Assembly: GCA_016124935.1 (NCBI GenBank)
Contig: WGMS01000017.1
Coordinates: 1-64,000 of the forward strand
DNA length: 64,000 bases
Source of the DNA: a bacterium
GTDB lineage: Bacteria; Cyanobacteriota; Vampirovibrionia; Obscuribacterales; Obscuribacteraceae
Direction of reading: 5' to 3'
The position numbers and the translations under genes are program-made. Numbering within the stretch: position 1 is the stretch's first letter; each line of letters opens with the position of its first letter. Below are positions 27,733-37,244 of this stretch, piece after piece. The notes under the pieces are model-generated. The model saw nothing but the letters and a program-made list of their open reading frames with translations, searched no databases and was not told the DNA's origin.

Positions 27733-27851
27733 GGATTTCCTGTCTTCTGAAGCGGCTTCAAAAACTAAAACTGTTGTCCTCTCTGATTTTTTCCACTCTG
27801 GAGAATGGCTCTAACTTAGATGCTCTCTGAGAGCCTCCAGTGACCGATATA

Positions 27852-28208
27852 TCAGACGTCATCGAAGATGAGCCCTTCCTTCCAGAGAAAGCGATTCAAA
27901 TCAACTCTCTCCTCAGCATCAAACACAACACCTTCATCCTCAAGAAGTCTCCTCTGGAGATCCGGGGGCATATCGCCTCGCCGATTGGTGCTCACCAACC
28001 CTCTAGAATTTATCACCCGATGCCAGGGTACGGTTTCTGAGTCGAATGCGCTGGCGCCTTTTCTGCCAGAAAGCCCATTCAGTGCCCAACCGACGCCCTG
28101 AGGACTCAACTTTCCTTCCATCAACTGGGAGATGAGACCGTAGGTGAGCACACGCCTCCGGGGAATGGACTGTACTATGCGATAGACTTTCTCGAACACT
28201 TCGGACAT
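27852..28208 (-). CDS. Alkyltransferase-like DNA repair protein (ATL)
   Basis: The 118-residue product is related to O6-methylguanine-DNA methyltransferase. The active-site motif PCHRV is PWHRV here (W62), so the acceptor Cys is replaced by Trp, the mark of ATL proteins. These bind O6-alkylguanine and flag it for nucleotide excision repair instead of repairing it. The Tyr-containing turn and recognition helix (RVLTYGLISQLM, SPQGVGWALNGL) are kept. The N-terminal MGMT domain is absent, as in ATLs. uvrB lies in the same window at 46838-48907 but is not adjacent. The ATG at 28208 is unambiguous. Confidence 0.88.
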   Translation of the reverse strand: MSEVFEKVYRIVQSIPRRRVLTYGLISQLMEGKLSPQGVGWALNGLSGRKGASAFDSETVPWHRVINSRGLVSTNRRGDMPPDLQRRLLEDEGVVFDAEERVDLNRFLWKEGLIFDDV

Positions 28209-28290
28209 GACCTTTTGCCTTCTAATATCAATGATTTTGAGGGACTCCCGGGTACATGGTAATTTGAATTGTGAAATACGATTTTAGAGT

Positions 28291-29289
28291 ATGCAGCATA
28301 GAAAACAATTAGACGGCTTACGCTGCCTCGCCTTTCTTCTGGTATTTATCCACCACATAGGAGGCTTTCCGCCATCCTTCGGCATCCTGGGTGTAAATCT
28401 ATTTTTTGCTCTATCCGGTTTCTTAATAACCAGGATATTAATCCTCTCTGACAGTGACAAACTCTTCGAGAATGTCCGCACCTTTTATATTCGTCGATTC
28501 CTGAGAATCTTTCCGGTCTACTATATAACCCTGACATTCCTCTTTTCGATGGGGTGGCTTCCCCATCCAATCTGGCATTTTACCTATCTATGGAACCTCA
28601 AGATTTTCTTGATGGGTAATTCTGTCAGCCTCGTAAATCATTTCTGGAGCCTCTGCATCGAAGAGCAGTTCTACATCCTCTACGCCCCAATTCTTCTCAT
28701 GGTCAAGGATAGTCGCCGTTTAGCCCTGGTGACAGGACTCCTTTTAGCCACTATAGTCATCGGGGCGGCCTGCTGGATTCTTATCCCTGGAAAGCTGTTC
28801 CAGTTCCTTCTGCCCGTCCGGGGACAGTATCTACTCTGGGGTTGCCTGGCGGGTCTACTGGATCTGCGATGGAAAGATCGTCAAATACCTGCTTCCGCCA
28901 TTTTCCTCACCGGCACCGCTCTAAACTGCCTCTTCATCTGGATGTACAACAACAACATTCGCAGCCTCGGGGTGGACGATATCATATGCGGTTCAGCTTC
29001 GGCGCTGGCCGCTCTCGGTCTATGGCGCAGCAAGAATAAAATTCTGCATACCATTTTTGCGAACACCCCGGCTGTCTATCTCGGCAAGATAAGCTATGGG
29101 CTCTATCTCTTCCACCTTTTCTCCATCCCTGTCTTCGAGGTCTTCGCCAACCTCTTTCCACTTTTCCAGGGACTCGAGCGAAAATCAGCCTATCTTGCCA
29201 CCACCATCTTGATGGCGACTATATCATGGTACGGACTGGAGAGGCCGATGAACTCCCTGAAAGACAGATTCGCCTACAAACTCCATTGA
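28291..29289 (+). CDS. Acyltransferase 3 family membrane protein (OafA/YrhL-like)
   Basis: The 332-residue product has about ten membrane helices. The N-terminus QLDGLRCLAFLLVFIHHIGG holds the family's conserved R and H, followed by GVNLFFALSGFLITRIL and FYIRRFLRIFPVYYI. The central FWSLCIEEQFYILYAP also fits. These proteins move acyl groups onto sugars of lipopolysaccharide, capsule or peptidoglycan at the membrane. There is no SGNH domain. No glycosyltransferase genes lie nearby, so the acceptor is unknown. ATG 28291 has no clear ribosome site. It converges with arfB downstream. Confidence 0.88.
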   Translation: MQHRKQLDGLRCLAFLLVFIHHIGGFPPSFGILGVNLFFALSGFLITRILILSDSDKLFENVRTFYIRRFLRIFPVYYITLTFLFSMGWLPHPIWHFTYLWNLKIFLMGNSVSLVNHFWSLCIEEQFYILYAPILLMVKDSRRLALVTGLLLATIVIGAACWILIPGKLFQFLLPVRGQYLLWGCLAGLLDLRWKDRQIPASAIFLTGTALNCLFIWMYNNNIRSLGVDDIICGSASALAALGLWRSKNKILHTIFANTPAVYLGKISYGLYLFHLFSIPVFEVFANLFPLFQGLERKSAYLATTILMATISWYGLERPMNSLKDRFAYKLH

Positions 29290-29300
29290 GCAAAAATAAA

Positions 29301-29723
29301 TCAGCACTCAAACCCAGGCGGACGCCGGTTCTGCTTCTTGCCCGAAAGCTGTCTCTTCGCCTCGATTCGCCTTGCTTTTTCTGCCCGGCTCGGCTTGGTC
29401 GCTTTCCGAATTTTGGGCGGCAGCGCCACCGATTCGAGCATCGCTTTCAATTTTGCCAGGCAATAATCGGCATTCATTTTCTGGTCTCGATACTTCTGGC
29501 TGGAGATAAGAATCTCTCCTGCCGTGGTCAACCTCGATTCATACTTTTCTAGAAATCTGAGCCTTACTGATAAAGGCAAACTCGGACTTTCACTCACCGC
29601 CCAGCGAAGCTGCGCTTTGGTGCTTACTTTGTTGACGTTCTGCCCACCCGGTCCACCGCTTCTGGCATAGGTGAACTCGAACTCGGAAAGAGGAATCTGA
29701 ATTTTATCGGTAACGGTGAGCAT
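29301..29723 (-). CDS. arfB: Peptidyl-tRNA hydrolase ArfB (ribosome rescue)
   Basis: ArfB frees ribosomes stalled at the 3' end of broken mRNA by hydrolysing the peptidyl-tRNA. The 140-residue product has the class I release-factor fold with GGPGGQNVNKVSTKAQLRW (GGQ at 26-28) and a basic C-terminal tail (KPSRAEKARRIEAKRQLSGK) that enters the empty mRNA channel. There is no stop-codon recognition domain, as expected. ATG 29723 gives the family N-terminus and length; the frame extends to 29786 without homology. The ribosome site is poor. It is divergent from the small membrane protein gene at 29807. Confidence 0.9.
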   Translation of the reverse strand: MLTVTDKIQIPLSEFEFTYARSGGPGGQNVNKVSTKAQLRWAVSESPSLPLSVRLRFLEKYESRLTTAGEILISSQKYRDQKMNADYCLAKLKAMLESVALPPKIRKATKPSRAEKARRIEAKRQLSGKKQNRRPPGFEC

Positions 29724-29806
29724 GAATCTAGAAAAGGGAAAGATATAATGCAATACAGATCTATTGAAAAGGTCGATAGAAATCATACTACAAAGAGATA
29801 GCGGTC

Positions 29807-30172
29807 ATGGAACCAGAAGAGAAAAAGGACGATTTCGCCCATAAGAGAAGCGCTCTTACCCTGGCCTATGCTATTCCGCTATTGCTCGGATACGGCTACT
29901 TCATCAACGAAGCGATTAGAATGGGCGGCGGCGAAGGCAAGAAGATCTTTATGGTTATCGCTTTTTCGGCTGCCGTCGGGGCCCTCTTCTTCATCTATCG
30001 CAGTCTCACCGCCAAAAAAGCCGGTCGTCACATTCTAGACAGCGGCACCACCATGGGCACCCTGGTGCTATCCATCGGCTTGCTCCTGGTGCTGTACGCC
30101 TGCAAAGACTTTTATCTTCAAGAGTTTACCGAGCCGGTTCTGGAAGATCCAGGCTTGCAAGAGACTCGTTAA
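29807..30172 (+). CDS. Small hypothetical membrane protein, three predicted helices
   Basis: The 121-residue product has a charged N-terminus (MEPEEKKDDFAHKRS), hydrophobic segments at about residues 16-34, 46-66 and 84-102, and an acidic C-terminus. The N-terminus is probably cytoplasmic. No family is recognised. The AAAGAGATAG stretch before ATG 29807 may be the ribosome site. It is flanked by arfB (divergent) and the hydrolase gene (convergent), so it stands alone. Confidence 0.55.
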   Translation: MEPEEKKDDFAHKRSALTLAYAIPLLLGYGYFINEAIRMGGGEGKKIFMVIAFSAAVGALFFIYRSLTAKKAGRHILDSGTTMGTLVLSIGLLLVLYACKDFYLQEFTEPVLEDPGLQETR

Positions 30173-30190
30173 TCGTCATTAGCGACCTGC

Positions 30191-31108
30191 TCATTTAGAA
30201 GAGCAAACCCTGGCGGCACTCTTGCTTCTATGAAGCCGCTCGATGAAAGCGCCTATTCTGCTTTGATAAGCCCTGAAATCATCGACATTATTGCAATACC
30301 ATGTATGGACACTATTAGGAAAAATGGCCAGTTCCCTGTCGCCGGAAGCTGCTTGATAAAGCCTTTTAGAATGACTTACTGGAATAACGTTATCTTCTTC
30401 GGCTGACACTATCAACAGTGGCGGATGCTCTCCTTTGACATAGGCAAGATTATCTAAAGAAGGCTTGAACCATAGATTGCTCGGATAGACATTGAAATAC
30501 GGCAGCTTCTCTTTGGCGAGCCGCTCCGGAGACAGAAACGGAGAATCCAGAATAATGCCGCGTGAGGGCTTCTGTCTCGCTATTTCGGTGGTCACTCCGG
30601 AGCCCAGAGAGGCGCCATAGAAGAGAATATTGCTCGGCTTAATACCAAAACGCTTCACCACCGTATCGTAGGCGGCAGAGGCGTCTTCAATCACCCCGGC
30701 TACAGATGGCTCTCCTTCGCTTTTTCCATAGCCCCGGTAGTCATAACAGAGCACCGAGACCCCTTTAGCTATAAGAGTATCGATAATAGGCTTGGATGCA
30801 AATATATTGCCGCCATTACCATGATTGATGATAGCGAAGAGGTTCTCATCCTTTACTCTGTAGACGATACCATGCAACCTGTTTTTAGCCGAACCGCTGA
30901 GAATCTCCACATCCTCTCCGGTGACTCCTCCTGCTTTGTAGAGAGACTCTTCGTAGCCATCGACTTTCCAGGGATGAAAAAGAACCCTGTTAACCTGCGC
31001 TTCATTTGCCGCCGGACAGAAGTACCAGTACACTTTATGGGCCAGCATCAAAGCAAGCACCAGACCGGTGCCGATTATCACCCTGAGAACAAACAGACCT
31101 ATTCCCAT
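30191..31108 (-). CDS. Membrane-anchored alpha/beta hydrolase (ABHD-like)
   Basis: The 305-residue product has an N-terminal membrane anchor (residues 5-25) and an alpha/beta hydrolase domain. The oxyanion region reads NHGNGGN, then DYRGYGKSEG, nucleophile elbow YGASLGSG with S167, acid D239 in SAEEDNVIP and base H268 in SVHTWY, so the triad is complete. The pattern fits the ABHD13/BEM46 group, whose bacterial substrates are mostly unknown. It lies 111 bp after the speD-speE fusion on the same strand and may be co-transcribed. Confidence 0.82.
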   Translation of the reverse strand: MGIGLFVLRVIIGTGLVLALMLAHKVYWYFCPAANEAQVNRVLFHPWKVDGYEESLYKAGGVTGEDVEILSGSAKNRLHGIVYRVKDENLFAIINHGNGGNIFASKPIIDTLIAKGVSVLCYDYRGYGKSEGEPSVAGVIEDASAAYDTVVKRFGIKPSNILFYGASLGSGVTTEIARQKPSRGIILDSPFLSPERLAKEKLPYFNVYPSNLWFKPSLDNLAYVKGEHPPLLIVSAEEDNVIPVSHSKRLYQAASGDRELAIFPNSVHTWYCNNVDDFRAYQSRIGAFIERLHRSKSAARVCSSK

Positions 31109-31219
31109 ATCTATTTCCCCGCTCTATCGCTTGCCGCTGAGCAATCGCAATGCCCTGCAACCAGCATAGCCAGAGAAGTCGCAGCCACCGGGGAAAACGG
31201 AACAGTTTGTAAACTGTAT

Positions 31220-32545
31220 TTACTTACTCTGGGCGCCGGCTTTCTCTCGGGTCTTACCGCTCTCGATCATCTCTTTCAGGAAAGTCGGCAGACAGAAAGC
31301 AGCTTTATGCACGGCAGGATTGTAATATTTCAGCCCATTCTCCCGGGAGAAACGCTCCGCCCTCTCCATATCGAGACCCTCTACAGGCTCTAGTCCCTCT
31401 TTCGAACAGAAACTGAAGCTCCACATACCAGTGGGATAGGTCGGAATGAAAGCCAGGTAGCAATGAACTTTGTCCCCGCCGAAAACTTCTTTCAGGCAGA
31501 CATTCAAATCGATAAAGGCAGGCTGATTAAAGTGAGGAGACTCGCTCTGTACGGTCAATATGCCGTGGGGACGCAAACACTTGTAGACATTATTGTAGAA
31601 GGACTTACTGAACAGTCCTTCCGAGGGGCCGACCGGGTCGGAAGAATCCACCACGATAAGGTCATACGAGTCTGCCATGGCATTTTCTACAAACTCGATA
31701 CCGTCTCCGATGATCAGATTCAGTCGAGGATCGTTCAAACCTTTAGAGATGGTGGGCAAAAACTCTCTAGATGCCTTGACCACAGCCTCGTCAATCTCCA
31801 CCATGGTTATCGATTTGACTCCGGGGTGCTTCAGAAGCTCCCGGACACTGCCACCGTCGCCGCCGCCTATGACGAGCACGTCTTTGATCTCGGGACGTCT
31901 CAACAGAGGCACATGGATAATCATCTCGTGATAGGCATTCTCGTCTTTCTCGGTACACATGACCATGTTATCGAGGGCGAGCATCTTACCGTATTCGAAG
32001 GTATCGAAGACTTCCACTTTCTGATAGGGCGATTTCTCGAAGAAGAGACGCTCTCCTTTATGACGCAGAGAAAGAGCGATATTCTCGTTTCGGTCGGTGA
32101 ACCAGACGCTGCGGCTGTGCTTGGGCGGCGTCAATTTGCGGGTGGCTTCGTCTCGCAGATCGCCGACATTGAATTCCGATCGCTCCAAAAGCTCCAGCTG
32201 ACCGCGATTGAGCTCGATGGCCGAGCCATGATCGGCCTCGAAAGCTTTCTGCAGAATCTCGTAAGAGATCCAGGGATTGACGGTGTTGCCGCAGGTGAAA
32301 AGATCCACGGCGGCATAGCCGTATTCTGGCCATGTATGAATTGCTAGATGGCTTTCCTGAATGACCACCACGCCGGAAACTCCGAAAGGCGAAAAATGAT
32401 GAAAGACAGAATTGATGATGGTCGCGCCGGACTCGCGAGCGGCATTGAGCATGCTCAACTCTATCTTCGGCACGTCATTGAGGATTTCGTTGGAACATCC
32501 GAAAAATTCCACCAGAATATGCCGACCCAGAGACGTATTATTCAC
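31220..32545 (-). CDS. speD-speE: Fused S-adenosylmethionine decarboxylase and spermidine synthase
   Basis: Two consecutive steps of spermidine synthesis are joined in one 441-residue chain. Residues 1-125 are a prokaryotic AdoMet decarboxylase proenzyme: self-cleavage at E64/S65 in [19 protein letters not shown] would make the pyruvoyl group, with H70 and C85 (FTCG) as the other catalytic residues. Residues about 150-425 are an aminopropyltransferase with [29 protein letters not shown] and the catalytic [10 protein letters not shown]. Self-cleavage would leave a small beta chain and a large alpha chain that carries SpeE. GTG 32545 is chosen because AGGAGG lies 7 bases before it; the TTG at 32551 would leave only one base. 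No separate speD is seen. Confidence 0.92.
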   Translation of the reverse strand: MNNTSLGRHILVEFFGCSNEILNDVPKIELSMLNAARESGATIINSVFHHFSPFGVSGVVVIQESHLAIHTWPEYGYAAVDLFTCGNTVNPWISYEILQKAFEADHGSAIELNRGQLELLERSEFNVGDLRDEATRKLTPPKHSRSVWFTDRNENIALSLRHKGERLFFEKSPYQKVEVFDTFEYGKMLALDNMVMCTEKDENAYHEMIIHVPLLRRPEIKDVLVIGGGDGGSVRELLKHPGVKSITMVEIDEAVVKASREFLPTISKGLNDPRLNLIIGDGIEFVENAMADSYDLIVVDSSDPVGPSEGLFSKSFYNNVYKCLRPHGILTVQSESPHFNQPAFIDLNVCLKEVFGGDKVHCYLAFIPTYPTGMWSFSFCSKEGLEPVEGLDMERAERFSRENGLKYYNPAVHKAAFCLPTFLKEMIESGKTREKAGAQSK

Positions 32546-32809
32546 CTTCAACCCTCCTGAAAGCCCGTATATACGGTGCCCAGCCGCCGAATCGCTGCGA
32601 CATCTTTGACCTTAGCGTTCGAAAGTCGCAAGCTCCTTTCCCTGGCAGCGTATCTATAATAGGAAAGAAAACAGAGGGCAATTGTATAACCTGCAACGGC
32701 GCTTTGCACGGTCTGTTACCAAATGCCAAGATTGCTTAAGAGAAATAAATGCTTTCATAAGCCGAATCCGGTTCTTGCCCTCGGTGGCGATATTGCCTAA
32801 TAGAACAAC

Positions 32810-35800
32810 TTAGAACTCGACGTCGGTCTCTTCGGCCTCGTCGTCATCATAAGGATTCGAACTCAATCCCAGCGAGCTGGTCGCCTCGTTGGCAGGGGGG
32901 CCCTGGGGACGCGCGAACTCCTGGGTGTGCTGCGGGAACGGCGTACTCTGCATAGGCGCAGCTGGAGCCGATGACTGCTGAGGCTGAGGCTGCGGCTGAG
33001 GCTGCGGCTGCAGCTGTGGTTGAGGAGCAGGCGGCTGAGGCGGCAATTGCCGTGCAGGCTGTGGTTGAGGAGCAGGCGGCTGAGGCGGCAATTGCCGCGC
33101 AGGCTGCGGTTGAGGAGCAGGCGGCTGAGGCGGCAACTGCTGCGCAGGCTGCGGAGAAGGCGGAATCTGGGGGCGTACCGGCGGAGGCGGCGGTCCCCCC
33201 ACCGGTGCAATGCCCGGTGGAAGCGGCGGTCTCACTGCCGGTCTCTCCTGACTGACCCGCGGATCTTGATACTGAATCTGCTGAGCCCGGGGCTGAGGTG
33301 GCGCCACAGGCGGTGGCGGAGTCTGTTGCCCCTGGGGCTGAAGCGGCTGCTGTACCGGGACGGAAGGCGGCATCGGACGAGGCTCTGGCTGTACGGGTTG
33401 CAACGGCTGCACTGGCTGTACTGGATTTATGGGCTGAGATTGAGGCGATTGCCGCATCTCCTGGGTCTCCGGCTGCAACGGCTGCTGTATAGGCTGAGAT
33501 TGCGGAGACTGCTGTATCGGCTGCTGGGGCTGCGGTGACGGTGCCTGCTGTGTCGGCTGAGCTTGTGGAGGCTGCGGAGGCTCTGGAGGAACAGATACAG
33601 TTTCGGGCGCCGCCTGCTGACCGGCAGGCAACTTGGCACCACCGCCGGTCTTCATGCTCTTCAGCACGGCGGTAAAGATCTCGACCAGGAACGGGTCCCA
33701 CTGCCGTCCCGCCCCGGATTGAAGAGCCTGCAAAGCTTCATCGTGCGACATCGCCTCGCGATAAGGGCGGTCGCTGATCATGGCATGGTAAGAGTCTACT
33801 ATCGCCACAATTCTTGCAGGCAAGGGAATCTCCTCGCCTTTCATGCCACTGGGAAAACCAGTACCGTCCCAGCGCTCGTGGTGATGTTCGAGAATCTCGC
33901 ATATATCTTTGAGAGCGCGAACCGGTTTGAGAAGCTGCGCACCAAGAACGGGGTGCTGATTGACAATCTCTCGCTCCTCGTTCGATAGCGTGCCTTCTTT
34001 GTCCACAACAGCTCTAGGAAGCTTCAAGAGACCGACATCATGCAACAGTCCGGCAACGCGAATCTGTTCAACTTGTTGCGCCGACAGACCCATGACCTTG
34101 GCCAGCAACTCGCTCATTCTAGCCACTTCGAGATGGTGCTGTTTGTTATAGTCCGACTTCGAATACAGGGTCGAAGCCAGAGACTTGACCATCTCGACCA
34201 CTTCTGGCACCAGCTCTTCGGTCTCTCGGGCTTCTGCCGATATCTCGGGCGCAGTGAAATGATCATGCTCGGCAAGCTCCCGGGCAATCTCTTCGGATGA
34301 GCGCTCCTGTTCGTTGACGTCTTCGTCTACTTTGTCGAAGCTCAGGTCCTTGGTCGTGCTCACTCGGTTACGGCTGACCCGTTTAGAATAATAAAGCGCC
34401 TTATCGGCAAGGTCTAACAAAGCCTGCTGTTGATCAGCATCTTCAGGGAAGCTTGCCACACCGAAACTGCCGGTGACATTGATCTCGATATCTTCGTGAT
34501 TGACGATCTCGTTCTCCAGGGCGGTCCGAATCCTCTCTGCCACCACAACCGCACCATCCCTGGCGATCTCAGGCAAGACGATGAGAAACTCCTCACCGCC
34601 GTAACGCACCGGGATATCTACATCCCGGCAATTCTTCTTGATCAATCTAGAGACCGACTTGAGCACACTGTCTCCGGCCGGATGACCATAGTTGTCGTTG
34701 ATAGATTTGAAGTGATCGACATCGAGCATGATCACCGAAATATTTCTTTGATAACGTTCAGCGAGCTTCAGTTGCTCTGCCAACTTTTCCTGACCGGTGC
34801 GGTGATTAAAGAGACCGGTCAAACCATCAGTGGTGGCTTGACGCTGCACCTTGGCGTAGAGCCTGGCGTTCACAACACCGGTAGCCACCTGATCGGAGAC
34901 CGAGCGGTAGAAATTCTCGTTGATTCGGCTCCAGCTCGCCTTCATCTGGCATTTATAACCGACCAGAAGACCGAGAAGTTTCTGTTCATAGTTGATAGGA
35001 ATATAGAAGAGAGACTTCACCTGAAACCCGGATATAGCCGATTTACGAAACGGCACCAGCCTTCTATCACTGGCAACATCGTTGGAAATCACCGCCTCAT
35101 CGGCATCGAAGTTCTCTCTGAAGATACGCAGAGTCTCTAGATCTCGATCGAAATCGACGACTCTATAAGACTTGTCCGAACAACATTCGACCCGGATAGT
35201 GTCCTCGGGCTCTTCGTCGCTGGGCATGACGATGAAACAGCAATCGAGATTCCACCAGCCGGCGAGCGCTTCGAGCATCTCTTTGAGATTGCCTTTAATA
35301 TCGAAAGAGCTCCGGATCATGTTGCTGATTCGATGAAGCTGACTTTCCTGATTGCTGAGCACATCAGCCTCTTGCTTCATCTTCTGCAGCTTCTGATAGT
35401 TCTGATCTTGAATCTGCTTGTCGTTCTTTAGCTTCTCCTGGGCTTTTTCCAGACGCTGAGCGTAGTCTTCGAGCAGCTCTAGCTGAATAGAAAGATCGCG
35501 CTCGGTGCGCAGGTGCCGTAGAGAAGAATTGACCCGAGCCACCAGCTCGGCTTCAAGACAACTGTCAGGAATGCAATCGTCGGCACCGGCGTTAAGTCCG
35601 TCTACCCTGGCCGCTGGAGTATTGTCGGCATTTACCAGAACAACCGGGATACGACGCCACTTTTCGCTGTCTTTGATCACTTTGCAGAAACCGAGACCAG
35701 AGGTATCTTCCAGCCCCGCATCCAATAGAATAAGATCGACTCTATTGTCTTCTTCTAAGAGTTCAAGCGCTTTTTCGCTATTGTCCGCCTCTAAAATATT

Positions 35801-36478
35801 GAACTTCTGCCGCAAAATACGGCCAAAACGGCGACGGGCCAGCCGGTCGGAATGAACAATCAGAATCGAATCAAATTCGAAACGCTCCGCCTCGGTGGGC
35901 TCTGCCGTCACATGATCGGAAAGGTCCCCGAATATGCCCACTCTGGTCGAGAGGTGATCGCCCATGAGCTTTAGAGTAGAAAGATCCTGAGAATCCATTT
36001 CGCGAGAGGCATCAAAGCTCATAACCCGGATAAGACCACGAACCACTCCGGTATCCCCGGGGGTGTCGAAAATAGGAACGATAATATAGGGAATTCCCTC
36101 GGCATCCACCCCGGGACCATCGCTGGACTCTTCCGACGCTTTGACCTCTTCAGGAGAATAAAGACGGCTGACCAGCGGTCTTTTGGTCTGAAGCACCTTC
36201 TGGGCAAGCAGGGTATTTGACACCGTCACTGATTGCTTGTGCTCGTCGACCAGTCCTTCGAGCAGCTTATTGACCTCTTCCCCGGTGTCGTCGGCGGAAA
36301 AACTGACGGCGTTGACGATGTCGTGAGCGTTTACCCTGTCTAAAAAGCCGCAATCGAAGCCCAGCACTTGACATATGTGTCTGCGGACGGCATCGAAGGT
36401 CTCCGCTCTGGCCCGAGCCAACTCGGAAGACTCGAAAGATTCAGGGGAGCGTGCTTGTAAATTGTCTTGCTCTGTCAC
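32810..36478 (-). CDS. Large signalling protein: GAF, REC, GAF, GGDEF, HD-GYP and Pro/Gln-rich tail
   Basis: The 1222-residue cytoplasmic protein could make and break cyclic di-GMP. Domains in order: GAF-like (about 25-190); response receiver (about 204-320) with D253 in LILLDAG; a coiled coil (335-380); GAF (about 385-545); GGDEF (about 555-715) with an intact GGEEF at 627-631; HD-GYP (about 775-960) with H813-D814 and HHERWDGTGFP. A 250-residue tail is almost only Pro and Gln, with repeats of PPQPPAPQPQPARQL. The receiver lacks the conserved Lys (DDCIPDS where DDYxxKP is usual) and the Ser/Thr switch, so phosphorylation signalling is doubtful. The start is GTG 36478 with no ribosome site visible. 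It stands alone, divergent from the glycosylase gene. Confidence 0.88.
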   Translation of the reverse strand: MTEQDNLQARSPESFESSELARARAETFDAVRRHICQVLGFDCGFLDRVNAHDIVNAVSFSADDTGEEVNKLLEGLVDEHKQSVTVSNTLLAQKVLQTKRPLVSRLYSPEEVKASEESSDGPGVDAEGIPYIIVPIFDTPGDTGVVRGLIRVMSFDASREMDSQDLSTLKLMGDHLSTRVGIFGDLSDHVTAEPTEAERFEFDSILIVHSDRLARRRFGRILRQKFNILEADNSEKALELLEEDNRVDLILLDAGLEDTSGLGFCKVIKDSEKWRRIPVVLVNADNTPAARVDGLNAGADDCIPDSCLEAELVARVNSSLRHLRTERDLSIQLELLEDYAQRLEKAQEKLKNDKQIQDQNYQKLQKMKQEADVLSNQESQLHRISNMIRSSFDIKGNLKEMLEALAGWWNLDCCFIVMPSDEEPEDTIRVECCSDKSYRVVDFDRDLETLRIFRENFDADEAVISNDVASDRRLVPFRKSAISGFQVKSLFYIPINYEQKLLGLLVGYKCQMKASWSRINENFYRSVSDQVATGVVNARLYAKVQRQATTDGLTGLFNHRTGQEKLAEQLKLAERYQRNISVIMLDVDHFKSINDNYGHPAGDSVLKSVSRLIKKNCRDVDIPVRYGGEEFLIVLPEIARDGAVVVAERIRTALENEIVNHEDIEINVTGSFGVASFPEDADQQQALLDLADKALYYSKRVSRNRVSTTKDLSFDKVDEDVNEQERSSEEIARELAEHDHFTAPEISAEARETEELVPEVVEMVKSLASTLYSKSDYNKQHHLEVARMSELLAKVMGLSAQQVEQIRVAGLLHDVGLLKLPRAVVDKEGTLSNEEREIVNQHPVLGAQLLKPVRALKDICEILEHHHERWDGTGFPSGMKGEEIPLPARIVAIVDSYHAMISDRPYREAMSHDEALQALQSGAGRQWDPFLVEIFTAVLKSMKTGGGAKLPAGQQAAPETVSVPPEPPQPPQAQPTQQAPSPQPQQPIQQSPQSQPIQQPLQPETQEMRQSPQSQPINPVQPVQPLQPVQPEPRPMPPSVPVQQPLQPQGQQTPPPPVAPPQPRAQQIQYQDPRVSQERPAVRPPLPPGIAPVGGPPPPPVRPQIPPSPQPAQQLPPQPPAPQPQPARQLPPQPPAPQPQPARQLPPQPPAPQPQLQPQPQPQPQPQQSSAPAAPMQSTPFPQHTQEFARPQGPPANEATSSLGLSSNPYDDDEAEETDVEF

Positions 36479-36648
36479 GATATATACATCGAATAGTAAT
36501 TAAGGTCTGCTCTAAATACGAGTTTAACAGAGTGAAGAACCGCATCTCAACATTTATTTCATTTACTTTGCCCGCATCGAAAAAAAAGCGGAAAGATAAT
36601 ACTTTTCATATGCTTTCTCACCGATTGAGAATATGGGAAGATGACTGC

Positions 36649-37239
36649 ATGCCAGATAACAGCCTGCGGTCAGGAAAAATTCCGTTCATATTCGAGCAAT
36701 CGACCCTGGAAGTAGCCCGCAATTTACTGGGTACGGTGCTGTGCCGGCGTTTTGAAGATGGCAAGGAGATTCGAGGGCAAATTATCGAAGTCGAGGCTTA
36801 CACAGCCGATGACCCGGCCTGCCATGCTTTCAACGGCTTGACTGAAAGAACCCGCCCCATGTTCGGACCGCCCGGTTGCGCCTATGTCTACTTCATCTAC
36901 GGAATGTATCATTGCCTGAACGTGGTCACCGAGCCAGAAGGTACAGCCGGTGCGGTGCTAATAAGAGCAGTGGACGCCGAAGGCGCGGACGGTCCCGGCA
37001 AACTATGCCGTAAGTGGGCAATAGATAAGAGCCATAACAATGTCGATCTGACCTGCCGCGATAGCCCGCTCTGGCTGGAGTCGGGCGAAAAGATACCGGA
37101 CAGAGTGGTGGTTACAACCCCCAGAATTGGCATAACCAGAGCTGCCGAACGGCCCTGGCGTTTTATAATAAAAAACCATCCCGGCCTCTCAGGTAAGCAG
37201 GCTTCCCGTAGCAGAAAGAAAGTGAGTCGGCAGCGATAA
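36649..37239 (+). CDS. 3-methyladenine DNA glycosylase (AAG/MPG family)
   Basis: The enzyme removes alkylated purines from DNA as the first step of base excision repair. The 196-residue product has ARNLLGTVLCRRF, the catalytic region GQIIEVEAYTADDPACHAF with its Glu, TERTRPMFGPPGCAYVYFIYG and the C-terminal RIGITRAAERPWRF. All are typical of MPG. ATG 36649 fits the family length; GGAAG lies 11 bases upstream. The frame runs back to 36451 but that part lacks homology and overlaps the divergent signalling gene. The VanZ-like gene starts 5 bp after its stop, suggesting one transcript. Confidence 0.92.
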   Translation: MPDNSLRSGKIPFIFEQSTLEVARNLLGTVLCRRFEDGKEIRGQIIEVEAYTADDPACHAFNGLTERTRPMFGPPGCAYVYFIYGMYHCLNVVTEPEGTAGAVLIRAVDAEGADGPGKLCRKWAIDKSHNNVDLTCRDSPLWLESGEKIPDRVVVTTPRIGITRAAERPWRFIIKNHPGLSGKQASRSRKKVSRQR

Positions 37240-37244
37240 CAAGA

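Noticed and set aside
31463..32347. 294-codon ORF antisense to speD-speE
   Set aside because: The minus-strand fusion has intact catalytic motifs in both domains.
32853..32866. Sequence like a tRNA T-loop complement (GGATTCGAAC)
   Set aside because: It lies inside the Pro/Gln-tail protein gene and no acceptor stem or anticodon arm can be drawn.
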